Positions 44,593-53,755 of a stretch of DNA of 64,000 nt are shown here, one piece after another. The DNA is from JAZGER01 sp036480335 (GTDB lineage: Bacteria > Pseudomonadota > Gammaproteobacteria > DSM-19610). Under the pieces are notes generated by a model. It did no database searches and was not told where the DNA came from. It saw nothing but the letters and a program-made list of their open reading frames with translations. The translations under genes were made by a program, and so were the position numbers. Each line of letters begins with the position of its first letter. Position 1 is the stretch's first letter. The DNA is taken from contig JAZGGH010000041.1 in NCBI GenBank assembly GCA_036480335.1, positions 32,630-96,629 of the forward strand. The letters run 5' to 3'.

Positions 44593-45849
44593 TTAGTGAG
44601 CGTACACAGGGAAACGCTGACAAAGTTCCAGCACCTGCCCACGCACCTGGTCAATCACTGCCTGATTGTCAACATCATCCATCACATCACACATCCAGCC
44701 AGCCAGTTGACGCACCTCGGCTTCGCCGAAACCGCGCGTTGTTACCGCCGGTGTACCGACACGAATACCACTGGTAACAAACGGCGACTGTGGATCATTG
44801 GGTACGGCATTTTTGTTGACGGTAATATTTGCCGCACCAAGAGCAGCATCCGCTTCTTTACCGGTAATGCCTTTGTCGATCAAATCCACCAGGAACAGAT
44901 GATCATCAGTACCGCCAGAAACAACATTGTATTTTCTTTCCAGAAACACCGTAGCCATCGCTCGCGCATTGGCCAACACTTGTTTCTGATATGCAGTAAA
45001 CTCTGGCTGCAATGCTTCCTTGAAAGAGACTGCCTTAGCAGCGATCACATGCATCAAAGGCCCACCCTGAATACCGGGGAATACCACTGAATTCAGTTTC
45101 TTTTCGATAACCGGATCAGCTTTCGCCAGAATCAGGCCGCCACGAGGGCCACGTAAGGTTTTATGCGTTGTTGTGGTGGTCACATCAGCTATCTCAATCG
45201 GACTGGGATAAATACCCGCCGCAATCAAACCGGCCACATGCGCCATATCCACAAATAGAAAAGCGCCCACCGAATCAGCAATATCACGGCAGCGCTGCCA
45301 GTCAACGATGCGCGAATAAGCCGAAAATCCGGCTACAAGCATTCTCGGCTGGTGCTCTTTTGCCAGAGCCTCCATCTGATCATAATCAATTTCGCCGGTA
45401 TTATTATTGAGTCCATATTGAACAGCATTATAGATTTTTCCGGAAAAATTCACTTTAGAACCGTGCGTCAAATGTCCTCCATCAGCCAGGCTCATACCCA
45501 GAATGGTATCACCCGGCGAGCACAGCGCCATATACACCGCCGCATTCGCTTGCGAACCGGAATGCGGCTGCACATTCGCATAGGCCGCGCCAAACAGTTC
45601 TTTTGCTCGGTCGATAGCCAGTTGCTCGGCAACATCCACAAACTCGCAACCACCATAATAACGCTTACCGGGATAACCCTCGGCATACTTGTTCGTCAAC
45701 TGCGAACCCTGCGCTTCCATCACTCGCGGACTGGTATAGTTTTCCGACGCAATCAGTTCGATATGCTCTTCCTGGCGGCGGTTTTCATTGGCAATAGCGG
45801 CGGCGAGTTCGTCATCAAACCCGGCGATTGTCATGTCTTTGCTGAACAT
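44593..45849 (-). CDS. glyA: Serine hydroxymethyltransferase
   Basis: 418 residues. PLP enzyme that interconverts serine and glycine with tetrahydrofolate. Motifs: ASENYTSPRVMEAQGSQLTNKYAEGYPGKRYYGGC, and the PLP Lys in TTTTHKTLRGPRGG (about residue 230). Length matches the family. Upstream of the riboflavin operon, as in E. coli-like gammas. Its upstream region (45850-45977) precedes a MITE. Confidence 0.98.
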   Translation of the reverse strand: MFSKDMTIAGFDDELAAAIANENRRQEEHIELIASENYTSPRVMEAQGSQLTNKYAEGYPGKRYYGGCEFVDVAEQLAIDRAKELFGAAYANVQPHSGSQANAAVYMALCSPGDTILGMSLADGGHLTHGSKVNFSGKIYNAVQYGLNNNTGEIDYDQMEALAKEHQPRMLVAGFSAYSRIVDWQRCRDIADSVGAFLFVDMAHVAGLIAAGIYPSPIEIADVTTTTTHKTLRGPRGGLILAKADPVIEKKLNSVVFPGIQGGPLMHVIAAKAVSFKEALQPEFTAYQKQVLANARAMATVFLERKYNVVSGGTDDHLFLVDLIDKGITGKEADAALGAANITVNKNAVPNDPQSPFVTSGIRVGTPAVTTRGFGEAEVRQLAGWMCDVMDDVDNQAVIDQVRGQVLELCQRFPVYAH

Positions 45850-45977
45850 CTGGCTAGTCTCAAAATTATTGGGGAGCGGGCAATAATACTGAATTTAACG
45901 TCTGAACGATAGCAGGCAAGCTCTATACCTATGCCCTACAAGCATCAACAACATGCATCTCTGAAGAAAACACTCAT

Positions 45978-46120
45978 GGGCACCTCTATTAATCGTCTTT
46001 TCACCCGATTTCTGCGTTGGATGAATTTTTGCGATCCTCATGTATGCCTTATACACTGCGGCTCTCAAAAAATTCATCCGCCTTGAACTCAGACGAAAAT
46101 CCTGATTAATAGAGGTGCCC
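45978..46120. mobile_element. 143-bp MITE with 17-bp perfect terminal inverted repeats
   Basis: The ends are GGGCACCTCTATTAATC (45978-45994) and its exact inverse (46104-46120). The flanks are TCAT at 45974-45977 and 46121-46124, a 4-bp target duplication. A second inverted pair inside (46019-46030 and 46068-46079, GGATGAATTTTT) gives a folded structure. No transposase is encoded. The terminus style fits an IS5-type non-autonomous element; family assignment is inference. A 78-codon open frame that spans it is a by-product. Confidence 0.85.
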
Positions 46121-46136
46121 TCATACAAATAGAAAA

Positions 46137-46865
46137 CTATTTTCTTCTTGCAACACCCAGCAAGCCCAATAAACCTGTAGCAAACAACCAGACAGCTGCT
46201 GGAACAGGAACCGAAGAGACCGCAGTCACGTGCATACTGTTGCCGCTACCAATATCAAAGTAACCTCTGATACCCGGAAAAGGAGTTGACTGGCCTAATC
46301 CCTGACTATTGACTGTTGCTGCAAGCGGTGCCGGGCCTTGTACATTAGTTAATAACGAATCAGAGTAGGGGGTCGCACTGGCAATATCCTGAATAAATTC
46401 ACCCGTATCCTGAATGCCGTTTCCATTGCTATCAAAATACAAATCAGATCCGCTCAAAACATGCCCTGCCTGCAAGCCATAATCGATGGCATTGAACAAC
46501 CCGGATGCATCCCATTCGATATCCAGAGGCATATCAAAATTCCCATCCCAGTCAACCAGTACATTGCCTGAAATCAGATTTGAACCTGTCTGGGACGACA
46601 TTGAAATATCATGAAATGTTGCAGGTGAACCCAGAAATCCTTCTGTTAATGTGATCGAAAGCGAACTGTTACCAATCCCCGAATCTGTATCATAAATCAG
46701 CGAGGCAGCAATGGGCGTAAACCCGCTAGCATTGCCACTGATGATGCCACCCGTTGACCCGGCAACAACCAGCCGCCCGGTAAAATCAAACGTAATAACT
46801 TCTGCTGCTGCAATTGCAGGCAATAACAGTGCTCCCAATAATACCGACTGTAGCTGTCTTTTCAT
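46137..46865 (-). CDS. PEP-CTERM sorted surface protein
   Basis: 242 residues with a signal peptide (ends near AIAAAEV) and a beta-rich body with a DSNGNGIQDTGEF loop. The C-terminal sorting signal is VPVPAAVWLFATGLLGLLGVARRK-like: VP-x-P-A motif, helix, basic end. Exosortase cleaves such tails and transfers proteins outward, often with EPS. AGGAGGAGAG stands just before the ATG, a very strong RBS. The exosortase (epsH/xrt) itself is not in this window. The body family is not recognised. Confidence 0.9.
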   Translation of the reverse strand: MKRQLQSVLLGALLLPAIAAAEVITFDFTGRLVVAGSTGGIISGNASGFTPIAASLIYDTDSGIGNSSLSITLTEGFLGSPATFHDISMSSQTGSNLISGNVLVDWDGNFDMPLDIEWDASGLFNAIDYGLQAGHVLSGSDLYFDSNGNGIQDTGEFIQDIASATPYSDSLLTNVQGPAPLAATVNSQGLGQSTPFPGIRGYFDIGSGNSMHVTAVSSVPVPAAVWLFATGLLGLLGVARRK

Positions 46866-47247
46866 TCTCTCCTCCTAAAATATCATTCCGAATGGTGCAT
46901 CACTAAACATCTAGCTATATTAAGTAGGCAATATTTGTTCCTGATTATGTTGTTGTTGATTTTCAATACCTTACTTATCAAACATAGCAAAAACACCAAC
47001 AAAACTGTCAGAAATCCCGACAAGATTTCTTGAATTCTTTACACTTTTGCCCAGATAAGAAACGACCAAAATCAGCGGCATAAAAACAGGATGCCACATT
47101 TCTCAATCAGTGCAGTTAGTAGTTTCACCCCCCCAACCAGCTCCCGAAGGGAAAAGGAGTTAATGGACTTTATGCAGAATTGGTAGAAAATTATTCCACA
47201 GAAGACTACTTTGTATCTGTATGCTTTAAACAACCAAATCAGGCTCA
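46866..47247. other. 382-bp region upstream of the PEP-CTERM and lipoprotein genes
   Basis: The divergent promoter region of the PEP-CTERM gene (minus) and the lipoprotein gene (plus). AT-rich, with no recognisable tRNA, repeat or conserved ORF. I did not find a clear sigma-54 (TGGCAC-N5-TTGC) site, which is common upstream of PEP-CTERM genes in other species. Nothing else seen. Confidence 0.5.
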
Positions 47248-47826
47248 ATGAACATGAAACAACAATGGCAAATTGTGCATTCAATACATACTGCAATCAG
47301 CAAATACCTCGCAGCCATCCTGCTTTCAACATACTGCCTGTTAATTCAAGGCTGTTTTCTCCAGCAAGAGCCATTGCAAATTGATATCCAGCCGCGAACG
47401 CCTGAGCAGATGTCCGCATTCTATGAGGCACGTGGTTTTCCGCAGGCAATGATTGATGCACTCGAAACGACCTGCTACATGACAGTACATATTAAAAACA
47501 CGAGTCAGGATGTACTTTGGCTTGATCTCTCTCTATGGCGTTTCACTATCGGCGACATTTCTCTAAAACGCTTTCATCGTAATGAATGGCTACAACGCTG
47601 GAAAGAGATGGATATACCACTGCGTTTTCAGTCGACGTTCCGCTGGACATTGATTCCTGAACTTCTCGACTACCAGCCTGGTGAAGAGGAAGGTGGCAAT
47701 ATTATTCTCAAACGCACACAAGAGCCGATAACGCTGCATGCCGTATTCCCGATCGGACAGGACAAACAGGGCAAGGCGCATACTGTAAAAATAGATAATC
47801 TACGTTGTGCGGAGAATCTACCATGA
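47248..47826 (+). CDS. Lipoprotein of unknown function
   Basis: 192 residues with a signal peptide and a lipobox-like LIQGC (Cys36), so a longish n-region precedes it; a downstream start is possible. The remainder is beta-rich with CYMTVHIKNTSQDVLWLDLSLWRF and no recognised domain. Coupled by ATGA overlap to a TlpA-like thioredoxin, which suggests a paired envelope function (metal or redox), but this is inference. Lies beside degenerate genes, so could itself be recently acquired. Confidence 0.65.
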   Translation: MNMKQQWQIVHSIHTAISKYLAAILLSTYCLLIQGCFLQQEPLQIDIQPRTPEQMSAFYEARGFPQAMIDALETTCYMTVHIKNTSQDVLWLDLSLWRFTIGDISLKRFHRNEWLQRWKEMDIPLRFQSTFRWTLIPELLDYQPGEEEGGNIILKRTQEPITLHAVFPIGQDKQGKAHTVKIDNLRCAENLP

Positions 47827-48353
47827 TTATACGAACATGGATTGTCCTTGTTGTATTCATCGTAGTAACTCAGGTCGCTTTGGCGACTGAAACAGGTTTA
47901 CCCTTTGGTATTCGCGCCTACTCGGCAACCCCGGCACCCCGCTTCCAACTACAAAACATGGATGGCGAATCAATCGATTTACAAACACTGCGCGATAACT
48001 GGGTATTTGTCCATTTTTGGGCCAGCTGGTGCGGGCCGTGCCGCCTGGAAATGCCGGCAATTGAAAAACTGAGTCAGATAATTACCTATGATAAACTGCC
48101 CATTGTGATGGTTAATGTGGCCGAAGATGAAGATACCGTATTCAGCTTTCTGGCTGAGGTTACACCGACTCTGGACAGTTTTATGGACACGGATGGACAA
48201 GCCATCGAAGCCTGGAAACCCAGAGGGTTACCTGCAACTTACCTCGTTGATCCTGCGGGCAACATCCGTTATCAGGCACTGGGAGGACGTGAATGGCATC
48301 AGCTAGAATATACTGACTTTATCAAGCGTGTGATGCGCAAGAAGCATGAGTAG
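47823..48353 (+). CDS. TlpA/ResA-like periplasmic thioredoxin
   Basis: 176 residues from the ATG at 47823, overlapping the lipoprotein stop by 4 bases. A Sec signal (ends near QVALATE) and a redoxin domain with HFWASWCGPCRLEMPAIEKL (active site CGPC), and a cis-Pro in GLPATYLVDPAG. A thiol-disulfide reductase of the periplasm. It is separate from the ccm operon, so not CcmG (which is at 53204). Confidence 0.9.
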   Translation: MIIRTWIVLVVFIVVTQVALATETGLPFGIRAYSATPAPRFQLQNMDGESIDLQTLRDNWVFVHFWASWCGPCRLEMPAIEKLSQIITYDKLPIVMVNVAEDEDTVFSFLAEVTPTLDSFMDTDGQAIEAWKPRGLPATYLVDPAGNIRYQALGGREWHQLEYTDFIKRVMRKKHE

Positions 48354-48497
48354 AGTGGCCATCCCCAACATGGCCACAAGCAAAACAGTCATTCCCGCTC
48401 TGAAAATCATAGCGTCAAATATTCAAACTTTTGATTTCAAGCTCATCCTTAAGAGATTGCAGCAATTCGGGATCGAATAACATTGTCCCCGGTTGAG

Positions 48498-49536
48498 CTA
48501 CTGTCCCACTACCGCAGCTTTAATTGCCGCTTGAAGGTCTGCAGTATGCCCAACCATATCGCCATTGGCGAAGTTCACAAGGATAAAACTATATTCATCT
48601 GATTCTATTGCCTCAATCACTCGGCTAGCCACACGAGGTGAACTCATTTCGGGAAACTGATCATAGGTGGCAACTTCAGGCGAAGGAATAACATCGCGAT
48701 CCTCACCAGGAAATGGTTTCTCCCATCCGCCGTTAAAAAAATAAGTTACATGAGGAAATTTTTCTGTTTCAGCGCAGTGAAACTGCTTCATGCCGGCCTG
48801 GCTAATAACCTCAGCAAGCACTGATTTAGGACGTTGCGGTGAGAACAATACAGGAAATGGAAATCTGGCATTGTATTGTGTCATGCAAGTAATCTGTCTG
48901 GTACCTGTGTCACCTCGGTCAAAACCTTTAAATTCGGGCAAACCGATTGCTGCGGCTAGCTGCCTTGCACGATCACTTCGAAAATTAAAAAATAATACCG
49001 ACTCATTTTTTCTGATTTGAGGTGTTTGGGTCTACCGATTACAACAGGTTGAATGAATTCGTCTGATTCCCCTCGCGTATAGGCCATTTCAATCGCTTGC
49101 CTGGCTGAATCTGCACGATCACCTGAACCCAGCACAAAAGCGCGCCATGCGCGTTCAGTACGATCATGGTGTTTGGCGCGATCCATCGCCCAGTAACGCC
49201 CACAGACTGTGGCGATATAACCGCTACCGAGTTCATCGAGCTTTTCCTCCAGCTGCTGCAGATAGGTCACGCTGACTTTGGTGCAGTATCACGACCATCA
49301 GTGATCATATGAATGACCGGTTCAACACCTGCTTTGACAACCATTGGTAACAGATCCAGCAAATGTGCAATATGGGAATGCACCCCACCATCAGAAATCA
49401 AATAGTCATCCAGGTGCGGGGCTCTGGATTGAGCCCAGGCATGATATTTTCGACTGGGATTCATCCCGATACCGTCAAAGATGATGAGTAGTACCCGATT
49501 CGCGCTCACTGAGTCCCTCAATTTTGCACAATGCAA
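48498..49536 (-). pseudogene. gpmI: Broken 2,3-bisphosphoglycerate-independent phosphoglycerate mutase
   Basis: Three frames carry successive pieces of GpmI. 49536-49267 has VLLIIFDGIG...PHLDDYL joined directly to SDGGVHSHIAHLLDLL...DGRDTAPKSA, an in-frame loss of roughly 90-100 residues that removes the catalytic-Ser region (GQMGNSEVGH). 49270-48956 has YLQQLEEKLDELGSGYIATVCGRYWAMDR and then diverges. 48991-48498 has SVLFFNFRSDRARQL, FPGEDRDVIPSPEVATYDQ and FANGDMVGHTADL, and then stops, missing about the last 100 residues with metal ligands (DHGN). Two frameshifts (near 49268 and 48998) plus internal and C-terminal loss make this certainly nonfunctional. Confidence 0.93.
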
Positions 49537-49911
49537 ATAATGTGGCTTACTCCAGTATCTAATATTACTTTTGAAAAATCATCGGCATGGTTAGTATTGA
49601 GCCCTACCGGTAAACAATGACATTATCTGGTAATGCATGTCCTGATTTCATCATACTGAAGAAAACTATATCCACGATAGAAGCTATGTCTAAACAGTCT
49701 GAATTTATCACCAGATCATAGCTTGTAGGATCATTGATATTCCGCTCGTAGAAAATAACTACCTGGATAGCTATCCGTTGTTCAGCTCAACAATATCATT
49801 TGGTGACGAATGGCTGGCATCGGTATGAAAATGTCATGACAGCTAAATGTCTCTCTTTGTATCGAAAGGCTGATTGCACTTCAGAGTGTTGCGAACTGGC
49901 GGAAATGATTC
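49537..49911. other. 375-bp region with no intact gene, carries a gene remnant
   Basis: Between the gpmI pseudogene and creD. Only the 60-codon remnant at 49604-49786 is recognisable; the rest is unassigned. It forms a decay zone together with the gpmI pseudogene. Confidence 0.6.
49604..49786 (-). pseudogene. C-terminal remnant of a cytidylate-kinase-like protein
   Basis: A 60-codon open tail on the minus strand ending in TAG at 49604, with a TGA just upstream. It contains FYERNINDPTSYDLVINSD and IASIVDIVFFSM. This matches the C-terminal end of cytidylate-kinase-like (Cytidylate_kin2) proteins, where a 'DP-x-x-YDLVIN' segment is conserved. The N-terminal P-loop (GREFGSGG-type) is not found in the preceding 130 bases. 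I call it a remnant on the basis of that short motif; it needs a profile search. Confidence 0.55.
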
Positions 49912-51435
49912 TCAATTATCACGCAAATTCCGCGTCACAAACATCAACACCACCACCACCAGTAACAACAGTGCTGTTCCCATCAACAGGGCATAGTTTT
50001 CCAGTTGCAACAGGGAATACAGCACAATATATAAACTGACCAGCAAGGTAAAAATAACCACCGTTCTTTTCAGATTTTTTAATGTGGCCCAGGTATACAG
50101 GGTGATCATGCCAATGGTTGTTGACGCTGCGGCCAGATAAGAACGCACAAAGGTGAAGTGCTCAGACAGGGATAGTAATATCAGGAAAAACAGGCTAAGT
50201 GCGATGCCGATCAACCCATACTGCACATAGTGTAAACGGACATTGATGGTCAGCTCAAAAATTAGAAATGTTAGAAACGTCAGACCGATAAAAAGGAGAC
50301 CGTATTTCACCGCACGAGTGATCTGGGAATATAGCGATACCGGCTCAAACATATTCACACCGGCAGTAAATTCATATAGGTTGATCTGTCCAGCAACGCT
50401 CACCGATTTTGTCACGGGACGAGCTTTGACCGCCGCAATCATATCTGGCGGCATATTTGATGGATATTGAGCTGCGCGAATGACACTGCCATCCTGATTC
50501 CAGCTTTGCGGGTAATTTCTTGCCAGATGAGGAATGTCCCATTGCGCGGTAAAACCTTCATCGGTAATCGTGTGTTGCGCCGGTAATACACTGCCCTGAA
50601 AACTCGGGTGCGGCCAGGTGGATGTGACCGTCACGGTCGTCGTCTCGCCAAAAGGAGCAAACATGAAGCTATTACTGCCATTGATGTTCATTGCCAGCGT
50701 TAATTTATGCTGACCATCAGGCTGAAAATTTTTCAGTTGCGCATGAAATCCGTGCTGCAGCGCAGTCAATTGAGTTCCAGGTGCAAGCGTTTGCTCCTGA
50801 CCATCCCAATTCAATGAAGAGACATTATTGATGGCGCGGGTATCACTCAGGCCAATCGTAATCCAGGCCTTGTCCCAGTGTATCTTGTCAATGCTGTCAG
50901 ACAGTGCAGCCACGTCGGGTGGCGCAAAGACGCTCTCTATATTGACATCCGCCGTGTATACCAATGAATTGTAAATACCGCGCTTGCGAAACTGCTCCCC
51001 AAGACTGACATTCAACTGGAGGTTTTCTGGTAGAAATTTTGCCGTACGTTTCTGGTAGAAAACTTTGTCGATGGTGCGTGTACTGCCATCTTTCTCAGTA
51101 ACGGTTTCCTGTTTCAGAATCCGGTCGGTGTAAGGAATCACTAATACTGGCGCCAACACAGTCTGCTCCTGCCCCCAGGTACCAGCAATATCGTACAGTA
51201 CAGACTGATATAACTGGCTGCGGTCAGAGACGATATTACCCACCATGCCTAACGGAATGAGTAGAATAAACGCCAGCAAACCAACGACCAGTGTACGCAC
51301 TGTCAGGGAATTCCACTGGATCGCCGAATCATTATTCATTGGATTACCACCCAGTTGCCGCCCTACAGTGAAAAACAGATACGCTGCAGCAGCCAGCACT
51401 GCAAGCACGACCAACGCGATTATAATAACACCCAT
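49912..51435 (-). CDS. creD: Inner-membrane protein CreD
   Basis: 507 residues. The CreD family (NWNSLTVRTLVVGLLAFILLIPLGMV, SRSLYQSVLYDIAGTWG, and a C-terminal block of five to six helices) acts in envelope stress and bacteriocin or beta-lactam response in enterics. The frame adds an N-terminal helix (about 1-25) not in E. coli CreD (450). The ATG at 51435 has GGAG in front, so I keep it; Met33 is the alternative start. It begins 31 bases after ccmI, so is probably read from the ccm operon. creBC is absent here. Confidence 0.92.
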   Translation of the reverse strand: MGVIIIALVVLAVLAAAAYLFFTVGRQLGGNPMNNDSAIQWNSLTVRTLVVGLLAFILLIPLGMVGNIVSDRSQLYQSVLYDIAGTWGQEQTVLAPVLVIPYTDRILKQETVTEKDGSTRTIDKVFYQKRTAKFLPENLQLNVSLGEQFRKRGIYNSLVYTADVNIESVFAPPDVAALSDSIDKIHWDKAWITIGLSDTRAINNVSSLNWDGQEQTLAPGTQLTALQHGFHAQLKNFQPDGQHKLTLAMNINGSNSFMFAPFGETTTVTVTSTWPHPSFQGSVLPAQHTITDEGFTAQWDIPHLARNYPQSWNQDGSVIRAAQYPSNMPPDMIAAVKARPVTKSVSVAGQINLYEFTAGVNMFEPVSLYSQITRAVKYGLLFIGLTFLTFLIFELTINVRLHYVQYGLIGIALSLFFLILLSLSEHFTFVRSYLAAASTTIGMITLYTWATLKNLKRTVVIFTLLVSLYIVLYSLLQLENYALLMGTALLLLVVVVLMFVTRNLRDN

Positions 51436-51466
51436 GAATCATGCTCCGTAAGGCCCAGATAGCCTA

Positions 51467-52726
51467 CTACTGCCTCGAAAAAACACGGTCGATTGTTAAT
51501 TCAATTTCATCACCGGCTTTCACCGGCTTCTTCTCAGCAAACAAATCACCATCCTGCGCAATCGGCTGGCCGCTACGCGAAACCCTGGCACCGACAACAA
51601 CTTCAGAAAAACCGGAAAGCTTCATAGTCGGCATCATCGCCATGCTGTCATCAAGCTGTATTTCAAGGGGTAAATCTTTCACCTGTTTTCTGGCAGCCGC
51701 CAATGGCATCGGTGGGCCACTCAGGGCTTTGGCGTATATAAAAACAAGATCATCCGGCTTAACCTGATCACGCATCGCCTCTGGCAGGGTTACGCTGACC
51801 TTGATACCCGCAGTAGTATCTACCGCCGCGATCGTGTTTTCCTCGCCTAACTGCGAATTAGCCGCTTTTTGTTCGGGCGTTAATCGACTCATGGCAGCAG
51901 TAATCAGAGAATTTAATTCCTTTCTTTCAGCCGGTTCCTCAATCAGTGGCAGCGCCTTTTTCCATTGTTGTATAGCTGTCACAGGGTCATTTTGCTGTTG
52001 CGCGCCCATGCCACTCAACCATAGCGCCGTCAGATTTTCAGGCTCCAGCTCCAGCGCTCTGTTGATCAACTTCAGCGGACGGCCCTCAATACTGCCCTGA
52101 TTCATCATGGCCAGAGAATCGGCCAGTGATAACATTATCTGCGGCACATCCGATCTCAGTTTGAATGCACTTTCATAGGCTTTTACCGCCTCGGGATACT
52201 GCTCAAGCGCCATATAGGAACGACCCAGCATATACCAGCCTTCAGTATTATCCGGATTCTTATCCAACTTCTGCCGCAAACCTTCCACCAAGGTCGTCAT
52301 ATCAGGAGAACCATCGGCTTTCCTGGGGATTTCAGCGGCCTGGGCAACTGCCTGCTTTGGATCCAGTGTTTTGGTAAACAGCGGATTACCTAATTTCAGG
52401 TAAACAGGTATGGCAATGAGCGGAATTAAGGAGGCAATCAAAATCGAGCCTAACAGAGACGATTTTGTCGTATTTTCTGAAATCACATGCAGATCTTTTA
52501 CATCTGAAAACAGTGAAATCTCAAGCTCATTTCGGGCTGAGTGATACGCATCACTATCCATTTCACCCTGCTCAAAACGGGTTTCCAGATCCTGTAACTG
52601 CTCATTGGCAACCAGGATATTCTGCTCGCGCTGAGCGTCCCGATCAATATGACGTTTTCGTAGAAGCGTGGGTAAAATCAGGGCGAGCGCGATTAAAACA
52701 AGTATCGCATTAATAAACCAGAACAT
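51467..52726 (-). CDS. ccmI: Cytochrome c maturation protein CcmI
   Basis: 419 residues. An apocytochrome c chaperone with N-terminal membrane helices (about 3-22 and 93-113), a cytoplasmic loop between them, TPR repeats (about 150-260: EGWYMLGRSYMALEQYPEAVKAYESAF) and a beta-rich C-terminal domain. It holds the apocytochrome for heme ligation. 4 bases after ccmH. Sometimes called cycH. Confidence 0.93.
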   Translation of the reverse strand: MFWFINAILVLIALALILPTLLRKRHIDRDAQREQNILVANEQLQDLETRFEQGEMDSDAYHSARNELEISLFSDVKDLHVISENTTKSSLLGSILIASLIPLIAIPVYLKLGNPLFTKTLDPKQAVAQAAEIPRKADGSPDMTTLVEGLRQKLDKNPDNTEGWYMLGRSYMALEQYPEAVKAYESAFKLRSDVPQIMLSLADSLAMMNQGSIEGRPLKLINRALELEPENLTALWLSGMGAQQQNDPVTAIQQWKKALPLIEEPAERKELNSLITAAMSRLTPEQKAANSQLGEENTIAAVDTTAGIKVSVTLPEAMRDQVKPDDLVFIYAKALSGPPMPLAAARKQVKDLPLEIQLDDSMAMMPTMKLSGFSEVVVGARVSRSGQPIAQDGDLFAEKKPVKAGDEIELTIDRVFSRQ

Positions 52727-52730
52727 GAGG

Positions 52731-53207
52731 TTACTTCCTGGAAGCAGGTTTTAAAAGTTCACGAACAGATTCACGATCCTGCTCGCTCAAAGATTCAGTG
52801 GTGACAGGCTTCTGTTTGCGAATCAGCCTGAACAACAAATACAGACTCAGAAACAGGAAGACAGGTGGCCCGATCCACAACAACAGAGTATTAAACTGGA
52901 ACGGAGGCTTATATAAGACAAAGTCACCATAGCGATCCGTCATGTACTTGACCACATCAGCACGCGAACCGCCATCAATAATCATTGCGTAGGTTTTATC
53001 GCGCATATCCTTTGCCAATTCGGCATTCGATTCAGCCAGATTCTGATTCTGACATTTCACGCAACGTAGATCTGCAATCAGTTGCAGATATAACTGCTCC
53101 TGCTTCCTGTCCTTGAAATCGTGAAATTCAATTTTTACCGCATGCGCCAGCGGTAACACCGCCAGCAGGCAAATCAGCAAAGCCAGACGGCCAGAAAAAT
53201 ATTTCAT
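52731..53207 (-). CDS. ccmH: Cytochrome c maturation protein CcmH
   Basis: 158 residues with signal peptide (ends near AHAVKIEF). The redox motif LRCVKCQNQNLAESNAELAKDMR is present (CVKC; Cys pair), then a transmembrane helix (about 104-124). CcmH reduces the apocytochrome CXXCH disulfide. Overlaps ccmG by 4 bases. Confidence 0.96.
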   Translation of the reverse strand: MKYFSGRLALLICLLAVLPLAHAVKIEFHDFKDRKQEQLYLQLIADLRCVKCQNQNLAESNAELAKDMRDKTYAMIIDGGSRADVVKYMTDRYGDFVLYKPPFQFNTLLLWIGPPVFLFLSLYLLFRLIRKQKPVTTESLSEQDRESVRELLKPASRK

Positions 53208-53755
53208 CCTTGCTCCTCACGCAATTCTTTGACCAGCGGAATCAAAATTTCCTCGACCGCCTGCTGGTGAACAGGGCCGGTAAATTTATACCGAACGATG
53301 CCCTTCTTATCCATTACAAAAGTCTCTGGCACACCGACAATACCCCAGTCGATACCCGCCATTCCTTTCGTATCAACGGCCACCGCATAATAGGGGTTAC
53401 CCAGTCTGGCCAGCCATTGTACCGCCGCATCACCGTATTCTTCTGTCCCGTGATCCTTGTAATTCAGGCCAATGGTCGGCACATTTTCACTGGCAATAAA
53501 ACGTGTTAACACAGCATGCTCTGCACGACAGGAATGACACCAGGAAGCCCATAAATTCAGTATCCAGACCTTGCCCTTCATTTCATCAACCGAGACAGTT
53601 TCATTCGGCCTATCCAGCAAAGGCAGCGTAAAATCGGGTGCAGGCTTACCGATAAACGGTGACGGGATCAGCTTTGGATCATTCGACAATCCGAACAGCA
53701 TTAATCCGATTAATCCCATGAAAGCCAGCAACGGGATAAAAAACTTCTTGTTCAT
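53204..53755 (-). CDS. ccmG: Thiol:disulfide interchange protein CcmG/DsbE
   Basis: 183 residues. An uncleaved N-terminal helix (about 5-23) and a thioredoxin fold with WASWCHSCRAEH active site (CHSC in place of the frequent CPTC) and the family insertion GLNYKDHGTEEYGDAAVQWLARLGNPY. Reduces CcmH or apocytochrome. Overlaps ccmF by 4 bases. Confidence 0.97.
   Translation of the reverse strand: MNKKFFIPLLAFMGLIGLMLFGLSNDPKLIPSPFIGKPAPDFTLPLLDRPNETVSVDEMKGKVWILNLWASWCHSCRAEHAVLTRFIASENVPTIGLNYKDHGTEEYGDAAVQWLARLGNPYYAVAVDTKGMAGIDWGIVGVPETFVMDKKGIVRYKFTGPVHQQAVEEILIPLVKELREEQG

Noticed and set aside
45895..46128. 78-codon ORF on the minus strand between glyA and the PEP-CTERM gene
   Set aside because: It lies across the MITE; its coding appearance comes from the element's inverted repeats.
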